DNA from: Valencia hispanica
Lineage: Eukaryota > Chordata > Actinopteri > Cyprinodontiformes > Valenciidae
NCBI GenBank assembly: GCA_963556495.2
Contig: OY747702.1
Coordinates: 14,187,403-14,251,402 of the forward strand
Direction of reading: 5' to 3'
DNA length: 64,000 nt
Positions 35,301 through 44,817 of the stretch are shown here, in pieces. Below the pieces are notes generated by a model. It was not told the DNA's origin. It was given only the letters and a program-made list of their open reading frames with translations, and did no database searches. Within the stretch, counting starts at the first letter, position 1. The number at the start of each line of letters is the position of its first letter. Made by a program: the position numbers and the translations under genes.

Positions 35301-35612
35301 ATTGTAGAAAAACTGTCCCAGCATTCCAAACACTCCAACCTGTTTCATATTTTAACACATCCAGTTTTATTACTAGATCTAGTCGATCCACTGGAACGAA
35401 GAAGGTGAAAACAGCCACCAACTGTCATCATTAATAGTTCCATTCAAATTCTAAAAAAAGAAAATAAAAACAGAAATTGATACGTTGCTTTTGAATATCG
35501 ATACAATATATCGGGGGGGGGTCTACTGTTATACACCAGAGAGCAGCTCTCTTAAAGCTACAGGCACTGAATGGATGAGTATGGATCACCTGTGTGCTGT
35601 CCGCCGTGACAT
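20333..35612 (-). CDS. st3gal5: ST3 beta-galactoside alpha-2,3-sialyltransferase 5 (GM3 synthase), 7 coding exons, complete
   Basis: This is a Golgi type II membrane enzyme that transfers sialic acid to lactosylceramide to make ganglioside GM3. Coding exons: 35612-35590, 33884-33767, 25275-25066, 24478-24342, 24138-23952, 22868-22710 and 20590-20333. All phases fit and give 363 aa, near the family norm. Domains: a short cytoplasmic tail MSRRTAHR; a transmembrane segment at about residues 9-27; a stem; FLYPLPFGFRGLEGKVEKLL; sialylmotif L from QRCVVVGNGGILKGMELG (Cys about 137); sialylmotif S with LLCDEVSLAGFGYNL (Cys about 295, its expected disulfide partner); and motif VS HNVDEE (His331, Glu336). 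The C-terminus ends GGIHCSFCSS. Position 175 is Asp (STDVGN). The second intron is about 8.5 kb and full of transposons. An upstream in-frame extension is possible (see findings). Confidence 0.95.
20828..21287 (+). mobile_element. hAT-type MITE, copy 2, with perfect 8-bp target duplication
   Basis: This 460-bp element begins TAGGGCTGGATGATAATTC and ends ...CCTCCAGCCCTA. The flanks are identical: atacacat at 20820-20827 and 21288-21295. The interior is AT-rich with runs of ATCGATATATCGAT and no transposase. It lies in the last st3gal5 intron and is the inverted twin of 12870-13352. Confidence 0.88.
23309..23607 (+). mobile_element. hAT-type MITE, diverged or deleted copy 3
   Basis: It starts TAGGGCTGGACAATAATTC like copy 2 and ends in a worn ...tatcgttcagcacca. 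It is only about 300 bp long and contains a local tatc/atca microsatellite (23338-23380). It lies in the st3gal5 intron between exons 22868 and 23952. No clean target duplication remains. Confidence 0.65.
26498..26507. repeat. Target-site duplication, left copy (Rex3)
   Basis: AGGTCGTTTA here is repeated exactly at 29169-29178 on the other side of the Rex3 insert. The uninterrupted Rex1-like copy at about 38562-38571 has caggttgtttagcc at the matching place, showing the empty site. Confidence 0.85.
26508..29168 (-). mobile_element. Rex3 non-LTR retrotransposon (RTE clade), near full length
   Basis: This 2661-bp element is nested in the Rex1-like LINE. Its minus-strand 3' end is a (TGGA)n-type microsatellite (tccatccatccatcc on plus). 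Two sites classically used to detect Rex3 are recognisable: cgatgacaaagggcaacc near 27384 and accaccaccccggtctgcca near 27766. The 5' end with its long leader reaches 29168. It is flanked by the 10-bp duplication AGGTCGTTTA. The endonuclease-RT frame is broken into several pieces, so the copy is dead. Confidence 0.9.
27500..28465 (-). pseudogene. Rex3 reverse transcriptase, largest open piece (321 aa)
   Basis: The open segment covers the endonuclease-RT linker and the N-terminal RT domain: KKLLGGKAPGVDEIRPEFL, GVVVPLFKNGDHRVCSNYRG and EEQCGFRPGCGTLDQLYTL. The frame is lost before the YADD-type box. The C-terminal pieces at 26901-27233 (EEFKYLGVLFTNEGKMEREV) and 26550-26891 (RSQLRWLGHLVRMPPGRLPG) continue in other frames. 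Confidence 0.8.
29266..29323 (+). mobile_element. About 58-bp LINE 3' tail inserted in the Rex1-like copy
   Basis: Compared with the copy at 38.65 kb, extra bases have been inserted after ...ttttagaagat: ccctctgggatcaataaagt then a tgaattgtattgaattgaat tail, in opposite orientation to the host. It is an extremely short retrotransposed tail. Next to it the host lacks about 35 bp found in the other copy. Confidence 0.6.
31849..33382 (-). mobile_element. Tc1/mariner transposon with intact transposase (DD35E type)
   Basis: This 1534-bp element has imperfect terminal inverted repeats: left CAGTCGTAGCTAAAAGTTTT, right reversed CAGTCGTGGCCAAATGTTTT. The left flank has the expected TA; the right flank now reads CA, so one duplication base is mutated. 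It lies in the second st3gal5 intron, downstream of the transmembrane exon. The single frame inside is open. Confidence 0.9.
32025..33083 (-). CDS. Tc1-family transposase, 338-352 aa, open reading frame
   Basis: The protein would cut and paste the element at TA sites. It has an N-terminal paired-like helix-turn-helix (MVTCKETRAAIIALHKNGFT), a second DNA-binding half (SVTSAELAQEWQQAGVSAS), then the catalytic core with FSDEASF (first Asp), FQHDGAPCYQ (second Asp) and NSPDFNPNENLW (Glu). I count 35 residues between the second Asp and the Glu, one more than in standard Tc1. The likely start is the internal MVTCKETR, giving about 338 aa, typical of the family. No stop or frameshift is visible. Confidence 0.9.
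   Translation of the reverse strand: MMVMLEIIVLPLLTMVTCKETRAAIIALHKNGFTGKDLVATKIAPKSTIYRIIKNFKERGSILVKEASGHPRKSSKRQDRLLKIIQLRNRSVTSAELAQEWQQAGVSASARTVRRRLLEDGLVSRRAAKKPLLSKKTIRDRLIFCRKYGEWTAEDWGKVIFSDEASFRLFGASGKRLVRRRKGERYHQSCVMPTVKHPKTIHVWGCFSSKGVGSLTILSKNIAMNKEWYQNTLQQQLIPTIQQQFGEEQCIFQHDGAPCYQAKVITKWLGDQNVEILGSWPGNSPDFNPNENLWSVLKRRVDKQKPTNSDKLQEVIMKEWVAISQDLAQKLIESIPSRIAEVLKKKGQHCKY
33707..33726. repeat. (TG)n microsatellite beside the st3gal5 transmembrane exon
   Basis: About ten TG units lie 40 bp past the donor of the exon at 33884-33767, in the intron. Confidence 0.8.
34824..35170 (-). mobile_element. LINE 3' fragment (CR1/L2-like)
   Basis: The minus strand encodes GERAFSFCTPSLWNYRPQDI then SVELFKAKLNTHMF, the usual end of CR1/L2 reverse transcriptases (RSFSYxAPxLWN...FKxxLKT). 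It runs out into gcactctacaaagatattat and an ATT-rich tail. It lies in the first st3gal5 intron. Confidence 0.6.
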
Positions 35613-35698
35613 GTTTTCGTTCACCGTAGATCCAGGATTCTCCTCGGGTCTCTCGGCTGAAGCTCGGAGCCGTCTGGCTCTCAGGGATCTTGTCCTGG

Positions 35699-35720
35699 AC
35701 ACACACACACACACACACAA
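35699..35720. repeat. (AC)n microsatellite at the st3gal5 first-exon acceptor
   Basis: On the minus strand this is (TG)n leading directly into tccag at 35695, the acceptor-like site of the exon that carries the st3gal5 ATG. Length changes here could affect splicing of an upstream leader. Confidence 0.75.
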
Positions 35721-37316
35721 GGTGTTTTTCTTCGTCCACACAGAGCACCAGAACAAAAGGGTTTCTGTTGATAATCGGAGCTGACTTAAAGGGGAAGATG
35801 TTCACCGAAATACAGAGCTTCCAACCTCCTGCTTTCCCAGCATCTGGGATCAGATGATTATCAACTTCTTACACATTCTGCTTGGTTTTACTGTCCATGA
35901 ACACGCCACAAGGAATCAGACACCAGTCAAATCAAACCCAGGGGAATCGCAATAGTTGAAAAACAGCCACAAGAATTAAAACTTTACATGTGCAAAGCTG
36001 GTAGACTTGAAGCTGTAACTGGAGTAAATGGTGGTCCTGAAAAGTATAAATATAGGAGCAGAATATAAATACCCACTGTAAAAAAAATAAAAATAAATTG
36101 CACACCAACTTTCAATCACATAGAATTCTGATAGAATAGTTTGAATATAGTTTGAGGTTGCAACGTCCCAAAATAATCAAAAGCTCTGCCGTTCTGAGTA
36201 TGTTTGAAAACCGCTGCCTCAACTGGATCCTGAACCAACTGCAATCTGTGCTTTTTTTTTTTTTAAAGGTTCATCTGTCACCACCTGTGAGAGAAAATAA
36301 TGCATTTCATAGCTTAATAGATATCAGAATACCTCTGTCACAAGTCATGCTTATGAATTCAATTATTTATGAGCAATGCATTCAATGGCTTCAAAAATGA
36401 GGTGGCTAAAACACAGATCAAGTTGAATTCAGCTCGTCTTTACAACTAATGGTTAATATTAAATACAACTCTACCTTTGTTACCAACATGACTTTCTTCA
36501 TTAATGTTTCTCTGCTTTTTCCACTACTTGCTCTTCTCCAACATGGCGCTCAACGGTAAAATTCACAACAGGTGTCTGACCCCTGAATCGATCAATAAAT
36601 ATCCTGGTTCAGTCATGATAAAGACGACATCTAAGAGCTGATCGACTCTTAGCGTCCTGGGAGAGCCGCCACAAGCCTTTACCTGTCCCCTACATCATGG
36701 CTGGTCAGTTTAAAAGAAGATGTCCAAGGTGAGGCTGTATCCACCACCTAGCTCTGGACCCCAGAACCCCGATGACCTGAGGCCCGCCCTTCAAGAAGAG
36801 TGGGACAAAACCCCGCAGAAGACGATAAGTCCACTTGTGAACAGCAGGAGACGTCGTTGTCGAGTTGGAATTGATGCCCAAGGGCACCTGACACGTTGAG
36901 ACGTTGGCATTATTATAGTGTCCTACACACCACTGTTGACTTTTGTTTCAATACATTGTTTGAGATGAGGAAATCACCACTGCCTCTACTTTCATGATGT
37001 AGTATCGTAGCGTGAACTTCTTACGTTTCCCAGAAGTTTCACCTGAAAGCCAAAACTCCCAAATCTTTTAGGAGGAGTGTATTTCTTAATAAAAGCCTTT
37101 GAGGTTACCATACTTCTTATGATACAAGTTCAGTATGCCAAACACGTTTAAGAAAAACATGGAACAAAACTGAAACTATATAAACATTTCTGTCAGCTTC
37201 AACCCGTTGGGCTACGAATGTGAACGATAAAGCTGAAGTTGGTCTCTGTTTCTAGCTTCTGATTCAGGAAATGCCTAAAGGGCAATTGCACCAAATTACT
37301 GGTACACTAGATCGGT
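35721..37316. other. Spacer upstream of st3gal5 start exon
   Basis: I found no gene, no RNA gene and no assignable repeat in this stretch. If the st3gal5 leader starts near 44.2 kb, this is intron. Confidence 0.4.
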
Positions 37317-37770
37317 CCCAGCTCCAAAACCACCTAATTTAGACATTTCAAACCTGGACCAGATTATTCTGAACCAATAGCAGAATAAATAAAACCAGGT
37401 CTGGGATTTATGAAGTTTGTATTTGATTTGTGAAACTTTAACAGAGGGTTATTAGAATGCTTTTCCTCGCATCTGGACCATACCATAACAGCTCCAGTTA
37501 TAAAACTAAAATACATAGAGATTTCAAAGTTGGACTAGATTATTCTGCACTAATAGCAGAATATTTAAAACGTAGTCTGTGATTTGTGAAACTTCAATAA
37601 AGGGCCATTTTAATGCTTCTTCGTGCTAGAACACTAGAACAGCTGGAGCTGTTCTAGTGTTGGTCTACAACAGCTAGTTACTTCAGACCTGGACGAGATC
37701 ATTCTACCCCATTTGGAGAATATTTTAAACCCAGTTTTTGATTTGTGAAACCTATATTTGATTAGTGGAA
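37317..37770. repeat. Three degenerate tandem units of about 150-170 bp
   Basis: A motif recurs at about 37360, 37530 and 37690: acctggaccagattattct, then an agcagaata(a/t) stretch, then a (ga/tg)atttgtgaaac segment. The copies are strongly diverged, and only their order and spacing make the tandem origin clear. Confidence 0.6.
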
Positions 37771-38846
37771 CTGTCTATAACAGAGATCTTTGTTTGCATA
37801 GAGCTAGTATCAGCAAAGGTTTATCTATATCTGACATTTCAGTAATTGATACTGCATTATCTGACCATTTCTGTGTTTTCTTTGATAGTACCATCTCTGC
37901 TAAAATATCTAGCCACAGTGAGATAACTGTAAAAAAGCGATTTCTCGGGGTTCAGTTAAAACCTTTAAACGTGTTTAACCTTCCACCACATCCCCGTCAT
38001 CTCCCAACTCCAGCTCAGTAAACAAGCTGGTAGATAATTTCCTTGTGAAAATCTCAGACATCATGGATTCCATTGCTCCAACTAAAGTGAAAGTAGTCTC
38101 AGGTAGAAAGAAGTCTCCGTGGACAAGCGATCCACTGGTACGTAGTGAAAAAAGGGAGTGAGAAAATGGTGACAAACTGGACTCCAGGTTCACTGTGAGA
38201 TCTACAAAGAGAGACTGAATAGATATCAGTTAACTTTAAATTCAAATTCAATTCAAATTCAAAAATACTTTATTGATCCCAGAGGGAAATTAAGTGTTGG
38301 TATAGCTCATATAATCAATTCTTTAAGGAGTTGTTGTAGATAATGATGGCTGTGGGCAGGAAGGATTTCCTGTAGCGGTCTGTATTGCAGCGAAACTGAA
38401 GAAGCCTCCGACTGAAGATGCTCTGTTGTTGTGTGACTGTCTCATGAAGAGGATGCTCAGGGTTGTCCATAATTTTTTTGATTTTATGAAGAATCCTTCT
38501 TTGCATTATCATCTCCAGATTTTCCACAGTTGTCCCAAGAACAGAACCAGCCTTCTTTATCAGGTTGTTTAGCCTTTTTAAATCCCTGGCTCTGATGCTG
38601 CTACCCCAACAGATGACGACTGAAGAGATTACACTCTCCACAACAGACTTGTAGAAGATCTGCAGCATCTTGCTGCAAACCTTGAAGGACCTAAGCTTCC
38701 TCAAGAAGTACAGTCTGCTCTGTCCCTTCTTGTAGACGGCTTCACTGTTGCGCCTCCAGTCCAGTCTGTTGTCAAGGTGAACTCCGAGGTATTTATACTC
38801 CTCAACCACCTGCACTTCTTCTCCCATGATGGAAACAGTGTTTGAC

Positions 38847-40445
38847 TTATCCCTGTTTTGTTCTGAAATCTACAATCATCTCCTTTGTTTTGTTCACATT
38901 CAAGGTGAGACGATTGTTTCCACACCATGTCACAAAGCGGTCCACCAACTCTCTGTATTCAGCTTCTTGTCCATCTCTGATACACCCGGCAATTGCAGAG
39001 TCATCTGAGTATTTCTGCAGATGACAGGTCTCTGATTTGTACTGGAAGTCTGAGGTGTACAGAGTAAAAAGGAATGGTGAGAGTACGGTCCCCTGTGGTG
39101 CTCCTGTGCTACTGACCACCTGGTTTGACACACAATTCTTCAGTCTCACAAATTGTGGTCTGTTGGTCAGGTAGTCATTGATCCAGGCGATTGTTGAGGG
39201 CTCCACCTGTGTCTTCAGGAGTTTCTGACAAAGCAAATCAGGCTGAATTGTGTTAAATGCACTAGAGAAATCAAAGAACATGATCCTCACAGTGCTGCCT
39301 GCTTTGTCCAGATGACAGTGGGTTGGTTGAAGTAGGTGGATGATGGCATCTTCAACTCCAACTCCACAGCGATAAGCAAACTGCAGTGGGTCCTGATACG
39401 TTCTTGTTTGCTTACTCAGGGGTGCCAACAGGAGTCTCTCCAGGACCTTCATGATGTGGGATGTCAGGGCAACGGGTCTATAGTCATTGATGACTGATGG
39501 GTGAGTTCTTTTGGGTACTGGAACAAGGCAGGATGTCTTCCACAACACTGGAACCTTCTCCTGAGTTAGGCTAAGGTTGAAGAGGTGCTGCAGAATCCCA
39601 CAGAGCTGCTCTGCACAGGCCTTCAGGACTCTGGGGCTGACACCATCTGGACCTGCAGCCTTGTTCCGGTTCAGTTTCTCCAGCTGCCTCTTCACCTGAC
39701 TTTTGGAGACAGACAAGTGGGAGGGGGAGGCAAAGGGGGTAGCAGCATTTCCTGACTTGGTTGAAGTCAAACTTGTGGAATTAGAAGAGTCCATGGCTGA
39801 GGTGAAGGATAAAACATCCGAGGTGTAACAGGAAAGCTGTTGATCAGAGGATAGTGGGATGTCTGTTTGGCTGGGAACAGGAGAGGTGGATGCTGAGCTA
39901 GTTCCTGAACTGAACCTGTTGAAGAATGTGTTCAGTTCATTGGCTCTGTCCAGACTTCCATCTATCCAATCTTTCCTGTCCTTAAAACCTGTGATCTTTC
40001 TCATTCCTGACCAGACATCTCTGATATTGTTCCTCTGTAGTTTGTTCTCCAGCTTCTTCCTGTATGCCTCCTTGCTGTCTCTGATCTTGACCTTAAGTTG
40101 CTTCTGTATACTCCTCAATAATTCCTTGTCTCCCTCCCTGAAGGCTCTTTTTTTCTTGTTTAGTAGTTCCTTCAGGTCACTGGTGATCCAGGGTTTGTTA
40201 TTAGGGAAGCATCTCACTGTTCTGGTGGGGATGATGTTGTCCACACAGAAGTTTATATAGTCAGTCACACACTCAGTCATGTCATTGATGTCCTCTCCAT
40301 GTGCTTGGCAAAGAGTCATCCAGTCTGTGGTTGCAAAACAATCCTGCAGGGCTTCTTCAGCTTCCTGTGGCCATTTTCTCACAGTTCGTTTTGTCACAGG
40401 TTTGCCTCTGAACAAGTGGTTTATATTCTGAACAGAGAAAAACAA
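38847..40445 (-). pseudogene. Rex1-like reverse transcriptase, 532-aa open piece
   Basis: The frame covers the RT domain with KLNRNKAAGPDGVSPRVLKA, FNTIQPDLLCQKLL, STGAPQGTVLSPFLFTLYTS and the active-site YSDDSA, plus thumb sequence to EMIVDFRTKQG, where a frameshift separates the next piece at 38827. Upstream it overlaps the endonuclease frame, which ends in another frame. Apart from the two shifts the domain is well preserved, suggesting a fairly young copy. Confidence 0.82.
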
Positions 40446-41262
40446 GATTGTGATCTGATTGTCCCAGAGGAGGTCTTGGTTTGGACGTGTATGAATCCTT
40501 TACATTTGCATAAAACAAATCCAAGGTCCTATTTTCTCTTGTAGAGCAGCTGACAAACTGTTGAAATGTTGGAAGTGTAGTAGAGAGCGAGGCATGATTA
40601 AAATCACCAGATATTGCCACAAATGCATTGGGGTGCTGTGTCTGTAGCTTAGCAACAATGGAACTGATGACATCACATGCATTGTCGGCAACGGCTGAAG
40701 GTGGAATGTAAACAACTGCCAAAATTACACTGGTGAACTCTCTTGGCAAATAATATGGACGAAAACTCACTGCCAAGAGTTCGAGATCTGGGCTGCAGAG
40801 ACGACACTTCACAGTAACATGTCCTGGATGACACCATCTGTTGTTAACAAGCACTGCTACTCCACCACCTTTTCTTTCTCTGCTCGTCTTCAGATCTCTG
40901 TCTGCTCGTACAGTCAGGAAGCCTGGCAGACAGACGTTGGAGTCAGGGATATGATCCAGCAGCCACGTCTCCGTAAAACACATAACACTGCATTCACGGT
41001 ACTCTGGCTGAGTCCTTGTAAGGGCTTGGAGTTCATCCATCTTGTTAGCCAGTGATCTTACGTTACCCATTATGATCGATGGAAGAGATGGCTTGAACTT
41101 CCTCTTTCTCTGTCTCCTTTTCGCTCCTGCTCTGCATCCACGTCTCCTCCTTATCAACTCATCGGGGATTTGTGGTTTCAGTTGAGGTATTATTTCAGCT
41201 TTTGCGATGTTAATCAGCTGCTCCCGGCTGTAAACCACATTGTTGCCATGGTTACGCATCAT
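40357..41262 (-). pseudogene. Rex1-like AP endonuclease domain, 301-aa open piece
   Basis: It begins MMRNHGNNVVYSREQLINIA and carries a basic patch RRRRGCRAGAKRRQRKRKFK, then the endonuclease with CFTETWL, GGGVAVLVNNRW, SGDFNH and SDHN motifs. It should continue into the RT frame, but the reading frame slips at about 40400. Confidence 0.82.
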
Positions 41263-43506
41263 AACAAATTGTCAAAAAGGGAAAAATTTACAGCAAAAAT
41301 CCTTCCAGCTTCACAGCACCAAAAACTAGAAAGTATACAGGTCAAAAAAATGCAATCTTCTTTAAGAAAAAAGAGGAACCAATGTACAAAAAAAACAAAA
41401 CTTAATATGTAGCCAACAGAGCCACTCCAACATGCAGCCACCCAGAGCAGCGCAATTCTAGAATATTTCTAGAATATTTCTAGAATAATTCTAGAAAATA
41501 TGCTAGGGAATCGTTATTTTCTAAAATAATTAACAGAAACATTAATAATGCACGGACTCTATTTGCAACAGTGGAAAGACTAACTAATCCTCCAGTGACA
41601 GTAGCCCCTGAACTAAATTCTACCAGGGCCTGCAATGAATTTGGAGCTTTTTCACAGAAAAGATTCTAACAATTAGAATCTCTATCTGTAACGCACTAAC
41701 AAACCCACTACCAATGTAGAAAAAATTTCAGAATTCCATTAATTAAACCAAAATAACCTAGAAGAAATCATTAACCAATTAACCTCCTCCTCTTGCTGTC
41801 TTGATATCCTACCCATAGTATTCCTTAAGAAAGTTTTCCCTGTCATGGAGTCTGATCTGTTTCCGTGCTCACCACAGCACTGAGACTGCCCTCGTCAAAG
41901 TTTTCAATAACATCTGCATAAATACAGACCGTAGTAGAACCACAGTGCTGGTTCTGTTGGACCTCAGTGCAGGATTTGACACTGTTGATCATGATATATT
42001 ATTAGAATGACTGGAGAGCTGGGTCAGACTCTCTGGTACAGTACTTGGCTGGTTCGAGTCTTACCTAAGGAACAGGGACTTCTTTGTTTCAATAGGAAAC
42101 TTTTCATCAGAACGAACAGAAATCACATGTGGGGTGCCCCAGGGCTCCATCCTGGGGCCCCTCTTATTTAATATCTACATGCTCCCACTAGCCCAGATTA
42201 CAACAACCAATAAGATTAGCTACCATAACTATGCAGATGAAACTCAGCTCTACATTACGATGTCACCAGGTGACCCTGAACCCATCAAAACCCTAAACAA
42301 ATGCATCGAGCAAATCAATGGATGGATGTGTCATAACTTTCTCCAGCTGAACAGAAACAGAACTGAAGTAATTATTTTTGGACCTAAACAGGAACGATCA
42401 ATAGTCAGCACACATCTTCAGTTAATAAAGCTAGAAACTACCGATCAGGCCTGAAATTTAGGTGTAGTAATGGACTCAGTCCTGAACCTCCAGGGTCACA
42501 TAAAGGCAATAACAAGGTCAGTTCTATCACCTGAAGAACATTTCTAGGATTAAAGGACTGATGCCACAACAGGACCTAGAAAAACTCATCCATACGTTTA
42601 TCTTTAGTCAGATTGATTACTGCAACAGCGTCTTCACAGCTCAGCCTAAAAAGTAAATGAGACAGCTGCAGCTGATCCAGAATGCTGTTGCTCGTGTTCC
42701 TCACTAGAACCAGGAAAGTGGAGCACATCACCCCAGTTCTAAAGTCCTTACACTGGCTCCCTGTAGCTCAGAGAATAGACTTCTAAATACTTTTACTAGT
42801 TTATAAATCATTGAATGGCTTAGCACCAAAGTCTGTTGAAGTTCTACTGTTACTATACAAAACCACCAGACCACTCAGGTCCTCTAATTCCAGTCTACTC
42901 AACATCCCTAGAATCAGAACCAAACATGGAGAAGCAGCTTTCAGTTCTATGCTCCTCTAATCTGGAACAAACTTCCAGAAAACTGCAAAGCTGCTGAAAC
43001 ACTGAGCTCTTTTAAATCACAACTAAAAACGTATCTGTTTAGTGCAGCCTTTGACTCATGCCTCCATGTATCAGATGTTCTGTGTGTGTTTCATTGTCGT
43101 TTAAATTTTATATTCTTTGTCTGTCTTTTACTGCTGTTTGTATTTTACCCCTTAATAATGTAAAGCACCTTGAATTTCCTTGTTGAAAGTGTGCTACACA
43201 AATAAAATTGCCTTGCCTAAAAAAGCTCAGACTGTAGTAAGGAGGTGACAGAACTTATAAAAACAGGAACCCCCTCCCCATTAAAGCACTTGATATCAAC
43301 TATTACGTGTGATGTATTAAACGGCTGCAGTGGGTTTATACATATTCATACATTCAGTGCTATAGTTCGTAAAATACCGTACAGCTTTAAATACAAAAAC
43401 ATTCCATTTCAAGTCAATGCGGTGGTGTTATCAGATGTTTAGAGAAGCTGTAAAGCTTTTTTATAACCTCCGATGCATCCGTGTTTACGTAAATGATCTT
43501 GTTTTA

Positions 43507-43530
43507 CTTCATGAACCCCCCCCCCCCCCC
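43507..43530. repeat. Poly-C run
   Basis: About 17 consecutive C bases (cccccccc...) between caatgaac-type AT-rich DNA and aagtcacag. Likely length-variable. Confidence 0.8.
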
Positions 43531-43779
43531 AAGTCACAGATTCTAACGGTTCACGGATTTTGGTGTTACACCTGCATAAGATGCTAACTTGAGCTTCATC
43601 TATAACCGTGCCCCACTTTTAAAAGGGCTACCTAATAAAGATGACCAAATAGAGAAAAACGCCTTCGTGAGCCTACTTATTTCTATCTGAACAAATACCC
43701 TTAGATGCGATCAAAGAATAGCTCACTAACAGACCTCGTTTTGTAACTGTTGGCCGTCAGAATCCGCGGGTCTAAAAGC

Positions 43780-44290
43780 AAGCTAGGGGACAATGATTGC
43801 GTGAGTTGTCCGGCGAGAATTTCCCGTCGCAGAAATGAAAGCAGCTAGAGGCTCGCGAGCTCGATGAATTGGGACGCTCGAGCGTTTAACCCGCCTCTTA
43901 ACACCAGCAGAAACTGGCGCTATTATTCTCTACATTTTTCCTTTTCTCAATGAAATAAATATAACTTACGCAGTATATATCTTTAAATACTGTACCCAGG
44001 GTAAGATGGTCTACCAGTTGCCAGTGCGGTCGGGTCGTTATGAAACTGTAAATATTCAACCAGCCACCGGCTCGGTAAGCAACGATAACTGCATTTAGTG
44101 GAAACGCCGGTTTCTGGCCAGTAGCTACTTGTAACTTCTCTACATCAGAGTTGCTCCAATATTTAGTCATTGAATGTCTCCTTACCCTCCCATGGAGTCC
44201 TCATGGTCCCATTTCGTTGAAAATGATGCGCAACCTTGCAGCTCCCCAGCTATTGTTACCGCCTACAAGATGACGCTACCGCGGCCAGCC
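43780..44290 (-). promoter_or_regulatory. CpG-rich promoter-like region
   Basis: CpGs are clustered (tcgcgagctcgatgaattggg, ctaccgcggccagccaatc). On the minus strand a GATTGGCTGG box, a typical NF-Y site, lies upstream of short ATG-containing exon-like sequence with a strong donor at 44185 (GGAGG/gtaagg). It sits about 0.6 kb past the polr1a stop and about 8.5 kb upstream of the st3gal5 ATG. It could be the st3gal5 promoter or that of an unidentified transcript. Confidence 0.45.
43898..44170 (-). CDS. Unidentified 90-aa open frame in the CpG-rich region
   Basis: It starts MTKYWSNSDVEKLQVATGQK and stays open through AFPLNAVIVAYRAGGWLNIY, with a donor-like TGC/gtaagt near 43970. It is not a repeat I recognise. 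It lies just inside the probable first intron of any transcript using the donor at 44185, so it may be chance. Confidence 0.25.
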   Translation of the reverse strand: MTKYWSNSDVEKLQVATGQKPAFPLNAVIVAYRAGGWLNIYSFITTRPHWQLVDHLTLGTVFKDIYCVSYIYFIEKRKNVENNSASFCWC

Positions 44291-44434
44291 AATCACAGGA
44301 AAGGCACCACACCTATCACATCCTCTTTTTTATTTTATTTTATTTTTTAGGTAGATTATATAGTCAATGATTGCAACTAGATTATACAGTAAAAAAAAAA
44401 GACATGGACAGTGGACACACAATACTGATGAACA

Positions 44435-44440
44435 ATTTTA
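44435..44440 (-). terminator. Candidate poly(A) signal for polr1a
   Basis: Minus-strand ATTAAA (plus tttaat) lies about 380 bp past the polr1a stop codon at 44818. A second candidate is AATAAA in the tttattttattttatt run near 44330. Confidence 0.35.
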
Positions 44441-44817
44441 ATTTAGTTTTTTTCTTCATACATTTTACTATTAGATACAAGAAACAATGTTTGTTTTCTG
44501 AACATTTCTGCTATTTATGATGGCAAAATCTGAGTCTTTACACGTTTTAAACAGGAATTTCACAGTTATTTTCTGTATCAAAATAAATGCTTAGAGGCAT
44601 AAATATAATCCTGTATAAAACTGAAATCGTTTTTTGTGTTACATTTATCTCCACATCAAGCCTGGTATTTTCAACCAGAACATTAGGAATGCAAGTTCAC
44701 CTTAAAAAAAACCCAACTGCTTAAAATATGTGCTGACCAACATTCCAGAGAGAAAGCGCTTCAGATGCCAGATAAGATTAACAACCATTTAAACTGATGA
44801 AAGCTGTTTAACTCTGT

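Larger units (their letters stand above)
38236..41430 (-). mobile_element. Rex1-like LINE (CR1 group), nearly complete
   Basis: The minus-strand element holds an apurinic endonuclease at 41262-40357 (PSIIMGNVRSLANKMDEL, AISGDFNH, LGQSDHNLVFL), an RT at 40445-38847 (MFFDFSSAFNTIQPDLL, SSTGAPQGTVLSPFLF, YSDDSAIAG) and a C-terminal part at 38827-38315 (EYKYLGVHLDNRLDWRRN). Two frameshifts, near 40.40 kb and 38.84 kb, break what should be one frame. The 3' end is the TGAATTTGAATT-type tail. The 5' boundary is approximate. Confidence 0.82.
37785..43215 (+). mobile_element. L2-type LINE, decayed, split by a Rex1-like insertion
   Basis: The 5' part (37785-38235) ends the endonuclease with ISVIDTALSDHFCVFF and runs into the linker. 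After the Rex1-like insert the element resumes at about 41480 with NNARTLFATVERLTNPPVTV, then the RT with [20 protein letters not shown] (42131-42190) and YADETQLY, and ends at acacaaataaaattgccttg (43215). The catalytic YADD is altered to YADE, and stops are frequent. Confidence 0.8.
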
